The notes below the pieces were generated by a model. The model had not been told where the DNA came from. It was given only the letters and a program-made list of their open reading frames with translations, and did no database searches. From assembly GCA_022497145.1 (NCBI GenBank), contig MU385858.1, positions 744,001 to 808,000 of the forward strand: a stretch of DNA of 64,000 nt. Reading direction: 5' to 3'. Made by a program: the position numbers and the translations under genes. Source of the DNA: Rostrohypoxylon terebratum. Lineage: Eukaryota; Ascomycota; Sordariomycetes; Xylariales; Hypoxylaceae. Below are positions 1 to 9,046 of the stretch, in pieces. Numbering within the stretch: the stretch's first letter is position 1; the number at the start of each line of letters is the position of its first letter.

Positions 1-515
1 TAGCTGGAATCATTAGCTCGGCAGCTTTCGCATTGTTGAGGATTTTTCGATGAATCCGCACCTGCGCACCCGCAACTTGCCTGCTTGCCAAGACTCGGTA
101 AATCATCGGAGGGGTATTAATTTCTTATCGATTAGCTGCGGAGCTGCCACCACCTGGCACGGTGGTATGGATACATTAACTGCGTAGTGCCCAGTACGTA
201 CCCGTAAGCGCTAGCGTTCCTTCCGGTCCTACAGGCCTACAGGAATCCAAACCTCAGTAAAATAAATAGGGGCCGTACCGCACCTGCAGGGGCTCAGGGG
301 GGGGGTTTTAAAGCTCCACCAGCTGAGCGTCGGCCGGCCGCAACCCAAAAGAAAGTTGAAGTTATCAACTTCCAAACCACTACCCAAAACCGGCTTCATC
401 GCCTATACCCGGACAATTCTTATATATATATATAAGAATCTGTTCTGTTTCCTCGAAGAAAAGGGAAGAGAAGGGGAAAAAAAGAGTCGAACCCCCCAGA
501 AAGAAAGAAAGAAAG
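1..515. other. Left-edge intergenic DNA
   Basis: No gene is recognisable here. The stretch holds a run of G around 297-305, a TA dinucleotide run near 421-434 and a purine-rich GAAA repeat at about 500-513, directly before the NECAP start codon. It probably contains that gene's promoter and 5' leader. Confidence 0.6.
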
Positions 516-1295
516 ATGGAGGTACTCGACCCGGCCACGGGCCGCCCGCTGCCCTCCGACGCCATCCAGAGGGTTCTCTTCATAGCCAACTCCGTGCACG
601 TCTACAACATCCCGCCGATGACGCCCGGGAAGGGCCACGTCGCCGCCAGCTGGACGGCCGACGACGGGAAGCGGCAGATCTTCACCGCGCGGGTCCGCGT
701 CATCGAGACCGCCATCCCGGCCTCCGACGACGGCGGCGCCGCCGAGGAGAAAGTAAAGACGGACATCGCGCTCGAGGACGCCAGCAACGGCAGCCTGTTC
801 GCCGCCGCCCCCTACACGGCCCCCGCCGTCGTCGAGCCCGTCTCCGACAGCTCGCGCTTCTTCGCCCTGCGCGTGCAAGACGAGGCCGGCCGGAAAGCCA
901 CCCTCGGCATCGGCTTCGAGGAGCGGAGCGAGGCCTTCGACTTCGGCGTCTCCCTGCAGGAGGCCCAGAAGACGCTGGGGTGGGCTGGCGGAGGCCCCGC
1001 CGGCAAGAAGCCCGCTGCCGTCGAGCGGAAGGACGGCGCCGAGAAGCGCGACCTCAGTTTGAAGGAGGGCGAGACGATCACGATCAACTTGCCCGGAAGG
1101 TTTGGCAGACGGAAACCGGAGCCGCCCCCGGCTCAAGCTGAAAATGATGCCTTATCTTCGTTTTCGTTGCCTCCGCCTCCGCCTGGCAGCTCGGGTATAT
1201 TGCCCCCGCCACCAAGTGCGACAAGCGTGCGGGCAAAACGACTATCCGCGCAGAAGTTGGGGTTTGATGATGGGAAGTTTGGAGAATTTGCTTGA
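516..1295 (+). CDS. NECAP-like adaptin-ear-binding coat-associated protein
   Basis: Single-exon protein of 259 residues. Residues about 17-155 match the NECAP PH-like (PHear, DUF1681) fold: it opens with RVLFIANSVHVYNIPP and ends with the GFEERSEAFDFGVSLQEA region, both typical of the family. NECAP proteins bind AP-2 and accessory factors during clathrin-mediated endocytosis, so a cytosolic role at the plasma membrane is inferred. The tail is proline-rich, with a PPPPP tract, and ends in an acidic DDGKFGEFA segment like the short adaptin-ear-binding motifs of the family. The ATG at 516 opens the domain directly. A longer overlapping reading frame starting at 356 is Arg-rich and is a shadow. 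The gene is very GC-rich at third positions compared with most neighbours. It converges with the next gene. Confidence 0.9.
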   Translation: MEVLDPATGRPLPSDAIQRVLFIANSVHVYNIPPMTPGKGHVAASWTADDGKRQIFTARVRVIETAIPASDDGGAAEEKVKTDIALEDASNGSLFAAAPYTAPAVVEPVSDSSRFFALRVQDEAGRKATLGIGFEERSEAFDFGVSLQEAQKTLGWAGGGPAGKKPAAVERKDGAEKRDLSLKEGETITINLPGRFGRRKPEPPPAQAENDALSSFSLPPPPPGSSGILPPPPSATSVRAKRLSAQKLGFDDGKFGEFA

Positions 1296-1530
1296 ATACT
1301 ACTATTTTGAATGTTTCTTAGCCAGCCTTCAACACCGCGATAGACTACGGGCGCCGGAAGAGTGTTATTATCTAATGGTCTTACTCTCAGGACAAAATGA
1401 AATGGTATTATGCATCTAGCTACATAAGAAATATGAACAGCTTCCTCAATCCGCATTGCTTGTCTGTCACCCTTTTTAGTAGTAATACCAATGTCTACAT
1501 TGCGTATGATCCTTACTATTTTTCCTCCGC

Positions 1531-2355
1531 TTACTCACTCCATGTGCGATTCAACGAAGGCATACTACTGCGCTTCGTCAGCTTTGGTTCGGGAACTACC
1601 CCTGAAGATTGGCGCTCTCTGCGTGACTCGATATCGAATGTGTCATTGACAGCCATGCCATCTAGCTCATGTACTTCGAGTCCAATGTTATCTTCCATAT
1701 TCTGTTCGTATATCGGGAAATGATAGCTCCAATCATAATCAGGATAAATATCTTGAGTAGGGGTTGGTCTCTCGGAATATATGCCAGGAGCTCCGGTGTA
1801 TTGCGTATAGTAGTTATGGGTTGGTGATTCAGAAGGTAGCTGGTATGCTTGAGCATCCCAGGGAGATTGTGAAGGCATAGAGAAGCCTGCATAATCTGAA
1901 CAATACTGCCGTCTAATATTCATCCCTTCCCTCTCTTTCTCGACGCGTGACCATCTCTCACGACACTGGATTTCAACATACAGCTCGCTTAACCTCGCTA
2001 GTATTTTCTTCTCCTCTTCGACGATGTCCATGATACGATGCCTCAACCAACCCCGGTGTTTCCTAGCTCGCTTCTGCTCTTCCGGATCCGTAACTTGGCA
2101 AATTTTCTCCTCGACTAGGGGCACTCTCATGAATACGTCTAAGGCTCTGCTATCGTATTGTTGGAGCATCTGGAGGAGAAACAATCTTTCCGTATGTAGT
2201 TCAGCAAACGATCGCGGCTGCAACCCCAATTGTAATGCGCTGACCGATTGCCAAGGATCGCCACGGATTTTGGTCGTCGGTTCCGGTCTTGATTCACGGC
2301 CGTTCCAAGACCCGTGGAGAAAATACGGACGGCCGTCTTGCGTGTTCGTAGTCAT
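1531..2355 (-). CDS. Conserved-looking fungal protein of unknown function
   Basis: Single-exon open frame of 274 residues with the ATG at 2355. I do not recognise the family. The N-terminal half (about residues 45-140) is charged and helical in appearance. It contains RSFAELHTERLFLLQMLQQY, a PLVEEKICQV segment and an EEEKKILARLSELYVEIQCRERW stretch that could form a short coiled coil. The C-terminal half is Tyr/Pro/Ser-rich and looks disordered. No signal peptide or membrane segment is visible. The continuous frame and protein-like composition support a real gene; introns or a different start cannot be excluded. It is convergent with the NECAP gene and lies 445 bp downstream of the radical SAM gene on the same strand. 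Confidence 0.65.
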   Translation of the reverse strand: MTTNTQDGRPYFLHGSWNGRESRPEPTTKIRGDPWQSVSALQLGLQPRSFAELHTERLFLLQMLQQYDSRALDVFMRVPLVEEKICQVTDPEEQKRARKHRGWLRHRIMDIVEEEKKILARLSELYVEIQCRERWSRVEKEREGMNIRRQYCSDYAGFSMPSQSPWDAQAYQLPSESPTHNYYTQYTGAPGIYSERPTPTQDIYPDYDWSYHFPIYEQNMEDNIGLEVHELDGMAVNDTFDIESRRERQSSGVVPEPKLTKRSSMPSLNRTWSE

Positions 2356-2800
2356 AGTGAAAGACTTATCTATAATTTAAGTTTGTATGAGGTTCGACGA
2401 TCACAGAGGATATAAGTCAATTACATTTATCCCACGATCTTTTAATAAATATTTATAACAAAGGTCCGTTCAGTTAGAACTACTATCCGAAACTCACAAT
2501 TTCCAGACTTTTCTACATCCACGACGACCACAGTCATAGAGTGGTGCATAGGCCTGGGGGAAAATTAGATGTTTTAAAATGGATAGAAAACGAAGACATT
2601 TATCATGAAAACAATTGAGGCTGTTTTTGAGGTTGGCTAGTCTTATTTCAATGTGAACAAAAAAAGATTTTGAGTTGAAACAAAATATTCATACATTTCG
2701 TTCCTCATTTGTCCTCATTACTCTAATAATCATGTCTGAACTTGAAATAGGTACAAAACATGGATGGTATAACCATCCTATGAAATCGGAAACCGAAACT
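2356..2800. other. Intergenic, AT-rich, no gene seen
   Basis: AT-rich spacer between the unknown protein and the end of the radical SAM gene. It has A/T runs but no supported coding region or RNA gene. Confidence 0.5.
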
Positions 2801-4068
2801 TTACATGGCAAAACCGTCGTGTCTAGGAGGGTCGCAAAAGCGCCACTATAGTAACAGAATAAGTCATTGTCAGCCTTCAAAACCTAGGTACGTTTCCGTT
2901 CGAGTGATTCATGGAACATTACTTACCAAACCTACAGCCTCCGCAGCCTTCCTCACCGCGGAAACCTCATCCTTAGTAATAGGTCGATTGATCTCCGCGT
3001 ATCTCACCTCTTCCTGGTCACCCTGTTCTGCTGTCTCCTTCTTGGTCCTTCTCTTCGGCTTCCCCACATGAGCATCCGGCCTGTACTGCTCCATAATATT
3101 CACGAAGATATCCTTGGACACATTTTCTGCCAGGAATTTCATGATCTCTTTAGCTTCCGCCTCTTGCCCCGGCATGACCAAGTGCCTTACCAACACGCCG
3201 GTTTTCGCTATGCCATCGCCAGTGAAACACAGATCGCCGACTTGCGCATGCATAGCCTTGACACTCTCAGCTGCAGTGGAGGCGTAATCCTCGGCTTTAA
3301 GCAGGCGCTGAGAAGTGGCTTTATTCCAGACCTTGAAATCCGGAAGGTAAATATCGACTAGACCGTCCATGAGCTCTAGTGACGCAAGGGAATCAAATGC
3401 AGAGGTGTTATACACGATCGGGACTTTCAGCCCCAAATCCCGGGCGGCTAAGATAGACAAAGCAACCTGCGGGACCACGTGTTCAGGAGTGACGAGATTG
3501 ATGTTGTGGACGTTGCCGACCTCCTGCAACTTGATGTACCACTGAGCAAGTTCCTCGGGAGTTAGGTCGAATCCATTTCTCTGATGAGCGATGTCGTGGT
3601 TCTGGCAAAATGTGCACCTTAGATTACACCCTGAAAAGAAGACAGAACCGCTCCCGTTGTGGCCTTGTATACAGGGTTCTTTTGCTTTGTCTCAGTCTAG
3701 ACTCACACCCACATAGTGCATTACTATGTAGGAAGGCGGATAAGGGACGAAGCTTACTCACCTTCTCCGAAATGCGGCGCGATCACGCTGACCTTAACAT
3801 TATGTCCTATTAGACACATACCCGTCGTTTCATAACGATTCACACCGCAAAGTCGCGGGCACAGGTTGCAATTTCGTAGATGCGCGTAGGCAAGGGATCG
3901 CTTTTTGGAGGCCTCGGTCTCGGACAGTCGCTGGTACCTGGGGATATAATCGTCCAACAGGAACGGAGGCGCGAGATGGAGCGAGCGACGATCATTGCTA
4001 GGTCTCAGTGCTCGTATGGGATTAACAAGCTGCCCGACCCGTATCCTGCGACAGCTACTTAATAACAT
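2801..4068 (-). CDS. Radical SAM protein, pyruvate-formate-lyase-activase-like
   Basis: Three exons: 4068-3762, 3630-2927 and 2845-2801 (introns 131 and 81 bp), giving 351 residues. Splicing exon 1 to 2 restores GEGCNLRCTFCQN, the CX3CX2C motif (Cys104, 108, 111) that holds the SAM-binding 4Fe-4S cluster. Exon 1 also carries CNLCPRLCGVNR...GMC (Cys67, 70, 74, 85), the extra N-terminal cysteine set seen in bacterial PFL-activase-like proteins. Exon 3 adds the ending GLWRFCDPPRHDGFAM; without it the frame would stop after VSNVP just past a GTAAGT donor. The Arg/Ser-rich, acid-poor first 35 residues resemble a mitochondrial presequence (inference). The substrate is unknown, and no glycyl-radical enzyme lies in this window. 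It is divergent from the dehydrogenase gene at 4600. Confidence 0.85.
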
Positions 4069-4599
4069 CGTAGGGTCTAGATCGCATGATTATGGTTTAG
4101 TCTGTCATCGAAGGGTAACTAAGATGCAGCTCGCATGACAAAGGTAAGGTTTTGGATATGTAAGCTAGGCATATCGATGCATTAATGATGTAGGCAGGAA
4201 CCGGAATGTCAATGACGAAAATTTGCCGTATATTTTCGGGTCGCCGGCTTGCGGGGCTCTTTGGGACCTTGGGTTCTTTGGGTTCTTTGGAAGATATATC
4301 GGCCGAATCGATTCAGTGAAACATTACAAAAAGACTTGACTTGGCACCTAGGACCTAGGTATCAATACCTTTGATTAAGGTCTCCAGATTTGATAATCGA
4401 AATATATATGATTTAAATAGGTATGTATATGATCAATCCATATTCTTTTTTGTCTTTTCTAACATGGCGAATTCGGTGTAGTTGATTCGAATAGACTCAA
4501 CTCACCAATAGTAACGGCTTATTACCGCCCTTAAATGATCGCAAGTCACACGAGCCAACCTTGAACTTTCCTATCAACGAAAAGAAAAAAACAGCAATC
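4069..4599. other. Divergent promoter region (radical SAM / dehydrogenase)
   Basis: About 530 bp between two divergent start codons. It includes a short tandem GGTTCTTTG-type repeat around 4261-4290 and CCTAGG-rich words near 4347-4362. No gene is seen. Confidence 0.5.
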
Positions 4600-5653
4600 A
4601 TGGCTCCTCAGATACTATGGATTGGCCTAGGAAACATGGGAAGGGTGAGTTTATCGTATTTTTCACCTTAGAACACCATTGTACTCACTTTTCTCAAGGG
4701 GATGGTAAAGAATTTGGTGGAGAAAGGCAACCTTGAAAAGCCCGTCCTCATCTATAATCGAACCAGGAAGCGTGCGGAAGATTTGGCGGCCAAACTCCCG
4801 GCAGGAAAGACGGAAATTATCGATTCCGTCGAGGATGGTGTCAAGAGAGCGGATATCATCTTCAATATCCTCTCCAATGACGCAGTGGTGAAAGCCACCT
4901 TCGACACGATCCTTAAGGGGGATATTGCGGGCAAATTGATTATTGAAAGCTCCACGATTGCCCCAGAGACTACGGAAGAGCTCGCCAAGCTAGTTACGGA
5001 GAAAGGAGCTCAATATGTTGCGAGTCCGGTCTTTGGCGCACCAGCTGCAGCAGAAGCAGGTCAACTTGTGTAAGTGGCGTATTCAGTAATTTCCGGTGGC
5101 CAGCCACAATTAGTTAGGTAGATACTAACGGCAGAAACGCAGTTTCGTCCCGGCAGGATCGAAAGCGGCCATCGATAAATTACGACCCTACATCAAAGGT
5201 GTGATGGGAAGAGCTGAGGTCCCCTTTGACGATAAGCCAGTGGGCACATCGTTGAAACTAAAGCTTCTCGGCAATACCTTTATCATCAACATGGTAACAC
5301 AAATCGGCGAGGGATTGGCGGTAGCGGATAAAATTGGCGTAGGCTCTGATTCCGTCAGAAGCTTGATAGACCTCATGTTTGGCGGAGTGTATAGCCTGTA
5401 TGCTCAACGTATGACAGAGGGTACATACTGGAAGATGGCAGAGCCGCTCTTCTCGGCCGACAACGCGCGCAAGGACGCTGGACACGCCATGAACATGGCT
5501 AAGAGTGCCGGCGCCGAGCTCAAGCTGACGAAGGTCGCAGATGAGTATCTGAAGAGTGTGGCCGACTATGCGGGTGGTGATAAAGGCGACATCGCGGGAA
5601 TCTACGGTGCCGCGAGATTGAATGCTGGATTGAAGTATGAGAACGGTGCTTGA
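4600..5653 (+). CDS. 3-hydroxyisobutyrate dehydrogenase-like / beta-hydroxyacid dehydrogenase
   Basis: Three exons: 4600-4644, 4699-5069 and 5143-5653 (introns 54 and 73 bp), giving 308 residues. The 15-codon first exon joins to exon 2 to complete the NAD(P)-binding start, ILWIGLGNMGRGMVKNL. The substrate-loop region SSTIAPETTEELAKLV and the PVFGAPAAAEAGQLVFVPAG stretch follow. The C-terminal helical domain begins with KLKLLGNTFI, whose lysine is the expected catalytic Lys of the family. It belongs to the 6-phosphogluconate-dehydrogenase-like superfamily that reduces or oxidises small beta-hydroxyacids. The substrate (3-hydroxyisobutyrate, tartronate semialdehyde or glyoxylate) cannot be decided by eye. 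No clear mitochondrial presequence is visible, so a cytosolic location is possible. Confidence 0.9.
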
Positions 5654-6068
5654 ATTTTCACATTTTGTTCCACATAGGTAATATAGAACATGCGGAACAA
5701 TATACTAGGTAGATGAGAACATGTTGTAATTACCGATTTTTGGTGTTCTCTAAGAATGAGTTGTTATGAGTAAAGTCAAATCCTTCAAACCTCCCTAGTT
5801 GAATCTCACCTTGAAATTGAATGGACCCAGTAAAATACAGAGAAATACAAAGGATACGTACCCCTGGCTGTCCTGATAGTGGAATGACTAAGCATAAATT
5901 AGCGTTCTTGTTGTAACCTTCCAATGAGGAAAGCGTCAGCCAGGCAAGCTCCAATCCAGGACCTTAAGGCTTATGTAGGTAGCTTCTAAACGCATTCATA
6001 CTTCACATTAACAACCTTGGAACGTATTAAGACATCATCTTGAAGACTAGATATACCCTATTGACAAC
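5654..6068. other. Intergenic, no gene seen
   Basis: Spacer of about 415 bp between the dehydrogenase stop and the VMA9 start. No convincing coding or RNA feature is visible; it must contain the dehydrogenase 3' end and the VMA9 promoter. Confidence 0.5.
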
Positions 6069-6439
6069 ATGGCAAAGGGGTTCGTATAAACGCCTCAATT
6101 CGCGTTGTATGGGGAAACCGACTGACTCTCCTATAGTTACAGCGTCTTCGTCGGCCTCGCCATCGTGGCCGCCTTGTGCGTCGCCGCGTGGTTCTTTGCA
6201 CCAAAGGGCGAGAACCAAACGTGAGTTGCCTCTCTCTCTCGCATCATCTTCCTAACTACGGTATCTTCCGGAAAGTTGTAGATCTCGCTGCTAACAGGGT
6301 GAAAAGAACATGGCGCTCTTCTCTCATCCTCGCTTTCATCAGTTGTTACCTCATGTGGTTCATCACCTTCATGGCGCAGCTGCACCCATTAATCGAACCG
6401 AGACGATCCAACATACGAGAAGGTTTCCAACACGAATGA
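6069..6439 (+). CDS. VMA9: V-type proton ATPase subunit e
   Basis: Small three-exon gene: 6069-6079 (only 11 nt), 6137-6220 and 6307-6439, coding for 75 residues. The spliced start MAKGYSVFVGLAIVAAL leads into the first membrane helix. It is followed by AAWFFAPKGENQT, then TWRSSLILAFISCYLMWFITFMAQLHPLIEPRRSNIR. The PKG/N-Q-x-WRS loop and QLHPLIxPRRS tail are hallmarks of the membrane (V0) subunit e, needed for V-ATPase assembly in the ER. Intron 1 uses donor GTTCGT, slightly unusual. For intron 2 the acceptor AAAAG at 6306 is preferred because the CTAAC branch site at 6291 lies the right distance upstream; splicing at the CAG inside that branch site would add three extra residues. Converges with ARV1. 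Confidence 0.87.
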
Positions 6440-6930
6440 GCTCCGAATCTATCACATATACCATAAAACGAACCTACGCAAGGACGTGGCCCGACGGATG
6501 TAGGCATTACCAAGCGTGTAACAATTAGAAAGACGGATACGGACATAAGACAAGTTTAGCATCCGACCTAGCCGTGAAAGAAGGAAGAATGAAAGATAAG
6601 CAAGCATAATGCTTGCTTCGGAGTGTAGCGGAGTGGACTTGTACAAACATCACTGCCATTGTTTACATTGGTTTCGGCGTTCTGGAAGACGGGGGAGGCC
6701 GTCCATACTCAGCAACTAAGCAACTAAGCAAGCCATGCAGCTAGAGAATTGTGTTTTTGCGCGCGCGTGTATCCGGGAATATTAGGAGACATAATAAAAC
6801 GCATTTCAAAGATCATATTGTTTCATTTCAAGATTTCATTACGCTCTTTGTCGCTATTAACTCCTCACGGCCATACCAAATCACAGCAGAGCAAAGCAGA
6901 GCAACCACCCAAGACGCAGATACACTAACC
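6440..6930. other. Intergenic between convergent VMA9 and ARV1
   Basis: Nearly 500 bp of 3'-flanking sequence shared by two convergent genes. It holds a short tandem AGCAACTA repeat near 6711-6728 and a GC-alternating GCGCGCG stretch near 6760. No gene is seen. Confidence 0.5.
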
Positions 6931-8005
6931 TCACCCGACAGCTAACCTGCCCGCCCACTCCCTGACATAGAGCACCGCAGCCCACAACGCCCTACCGTCG
7001 GCCGCCACCCCGCTCTCTCCCGCAGAATCAACGCCCTCGAGTCCAACCATCCACAACACGGCCCTTCCGACGAGCCACCTCGCGACGGCGCCCGCAGCCG
7101 CCAGTATGACCGCGACGCCGTACCCGCAATCCAGCAGTATCTTCAGCGCCTCCACGTTGTTCGCCACGACGGCCCACCCCAGGCTGCGGGCGGCGGCCGG
7201 CACGTCGTAGTCCCAGATGACCATCAGGATCGGGAACAGTTTCGTAGACGACGACACGAGGAGCGCCGTCGACACCGAGTTAGGGCGCGCGTACATCGGC
7301 AGGAGCCCGAGGAAGTTGAGCGGGGAGAAGGGGGACGAGGTCAGGAAGCGGATGCTCATGTGGAAGGCGAAGGTTGAGAAGGTGCATAGGATGACTAGAA
7401 GAAACATGCCAGTTTTAGTACCCAGGTAGGTAAGGTATACGGTGGTAGAGAGAGAAGAAAAGGGAGAGAGAAAAACTCACGGAAGAATAAGTACTGGAAT
7501 ACGATGGGCTGCCGCGCGAGGGTTCCCAGGTTACTCCCGGCCGCGGGTGAGCTCGGGTCGGGCGCGGCTTGCTTCTCGATGCGCGCCCACGTGAGATAGA
7601 CATCGAACAGCAGGAGGAGCGTTCCCAAGCGTATGATAGACGGCTACATCCAACCACCCCCAACTCGTCAGCACAGTATTTTCCACATCACCCAACATAC
7701 AAACAAACAAACCGACAGTCCACCTCGAACCGTGACCTGTGACCATGTGATATAGAACGTACATCGAACTGATCCCTCTCGCGCATAAGCGTGTTATGCA
7801 GCAAGTGCCTGTAGACCTGCGGCTTGATCAAGACGAGGTCGATGAACAGCACGACGAAATCGTGCTCGACGTACTTGTCGCAGAAGCGCCCGCAGTTCTT
7901 GCACACGGTGAGCCGGATGCCGTGGCCGCTCGACGGGTCGCCCGCGCCCGAGTACTGCGTCCATAGCGTCTTAACCGGGTGCCGACACTCGATGCAGATC
8001 GGCAT
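6931..8005 (-). CDS. ARV1: ARV1 lipid-homeostasis membrane protein
   Basis: Three exons: 8005-7763, 7643-7481 and 7394-6931 (introns 119 and 86 bp), giving 289 residues. The N-terminus, MPICIECRHPVKTLW, followed by VCKNCGRFCDKYVEHD, is the ARV1 homology domain with its CxxC pairs, a putative zinc-binding module. Then come LVLIKPQVYRHLLHN, and after splicing RDQFDPSIIRLGTLLLLFDVYLTWARIEK. The C-terminal half has several hydrophobic segments, as in other ARV1 proteins, which are ER/Golgi membrane proteins needed for sterol trafficking, sphingolipid balance and GPI-anchor synthesis. The 5' leader directly upstream carries a TATG/TGTA microsatellite (about 8017-8052). Intron 2 shows a TACTAAAAC branch site and a TTCTTCTAG acceptor. 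Confidence 0.92.
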
Positions 8006-8016
8006 TTTTGTGAGGG

Positions 8017-8052
8017 TATTATATATATGTATGTATGTATATATGTATGTAT
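8017..8052. repeat. TATG/TA microsatellite in ARV1 leader
   Basis: Alternating TATATATG and TATG units immediately upstream of the ARV1 ATG (minus strand). Low-complexity repeat, possibly length-variable between strains. Confidence 0.7.
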
Positions 8053-9046
8053 TGATTGTCAGGTGTATTCTCCGTCCTTCCCTAGGTACTTCTCCTCTTA
8101 CGACCTCGCGCTCGGGAGGGACATTCGCGACGCATGTGATGGGCGTGGGATAGGATGGTTGTGTAATAAACGTAACGTGGATGTCGAGTATTTCCGTACG
8201 AATTGACAAATTGTGCCTTAATTATGATATACAACAAAATGAATCATACATCCCTCATCTACTTCAAAGCGTAACTGGGCTCCATTTCCTATTGCACAGT
8301 CCGCCGAAGCAAGAATGTTTTATGGAGGCAAGTTGAATTGTTGAACTTTACCTTTATCTTGGAAGCTCGAAGCTCTAACCGCTTAGCACTATCTTATCAC
8401 CATGTTTGCTTAGGTAATCCATGAACTTTGAATCTTCCGTCATGGATACAACCCAGAACATCGCCATCATTAGGTAATCATACAAATTCCGAAACAGCTC
8501 TCTCCAGAATCACTTCAGCATGTTTATGATCTATTAAAAAGCTTTATAGCCGACTCTACTTTATATCGAGTACCAAAGCCACCCCGTAGCCCATTAACCC
8601 TCTAGCCCGTCTGCCCGTGCACACTTCAGGTAGTAAGTAATGGACCGATGAGCCAGCAAAGCACATATATACCTTGTATTCATATATATACAAAAGAGCA
8701 TCGAAAGCAACAAGTATGAAAAAGGGGAACCCAAGTGCAGCTTACGCTTCAACCTCCTACCACAGATCCGGAAATCTCAACAAGCAAAGCCAAAAAAAAC
8801 GCCATGCGAGGGGTACCCCGAACGCCTCCGACAATGCAGGTCGCGCATGCGTGCACCATAGTGTAGGTACCTAGTTATGGTAGTATAACCTGGCTGACTG
8901 ATAGGTACGCAGCCCTTCAAGTGAAAAAGATGGGCACCTGAGTACATCGAATCTCATCTATCGAGTTGGATCTTGACACTTCTATTAGCATTGATTTTGC
9001 CTCCCTTTTCCTTGCTCACCTTATAGCCTTCCTCTTTCTACTCATC
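8053..9046. other. Intergenic, no gene seen
   Basis: About 1 kb upstream of ARV1 and downstream of the LysM gene. It contains one copy of the recurring palindrome TAGGTACCTA at 8864-8873. Small open frames here have no recognisable features. Confidence 0.5.

Noticed and set aside
356..1141. Long alternative frame overlapping the NECAP gene
   Set aside because: Arg-rich translation caused by high GC content; the 516 frame carries the family domain.
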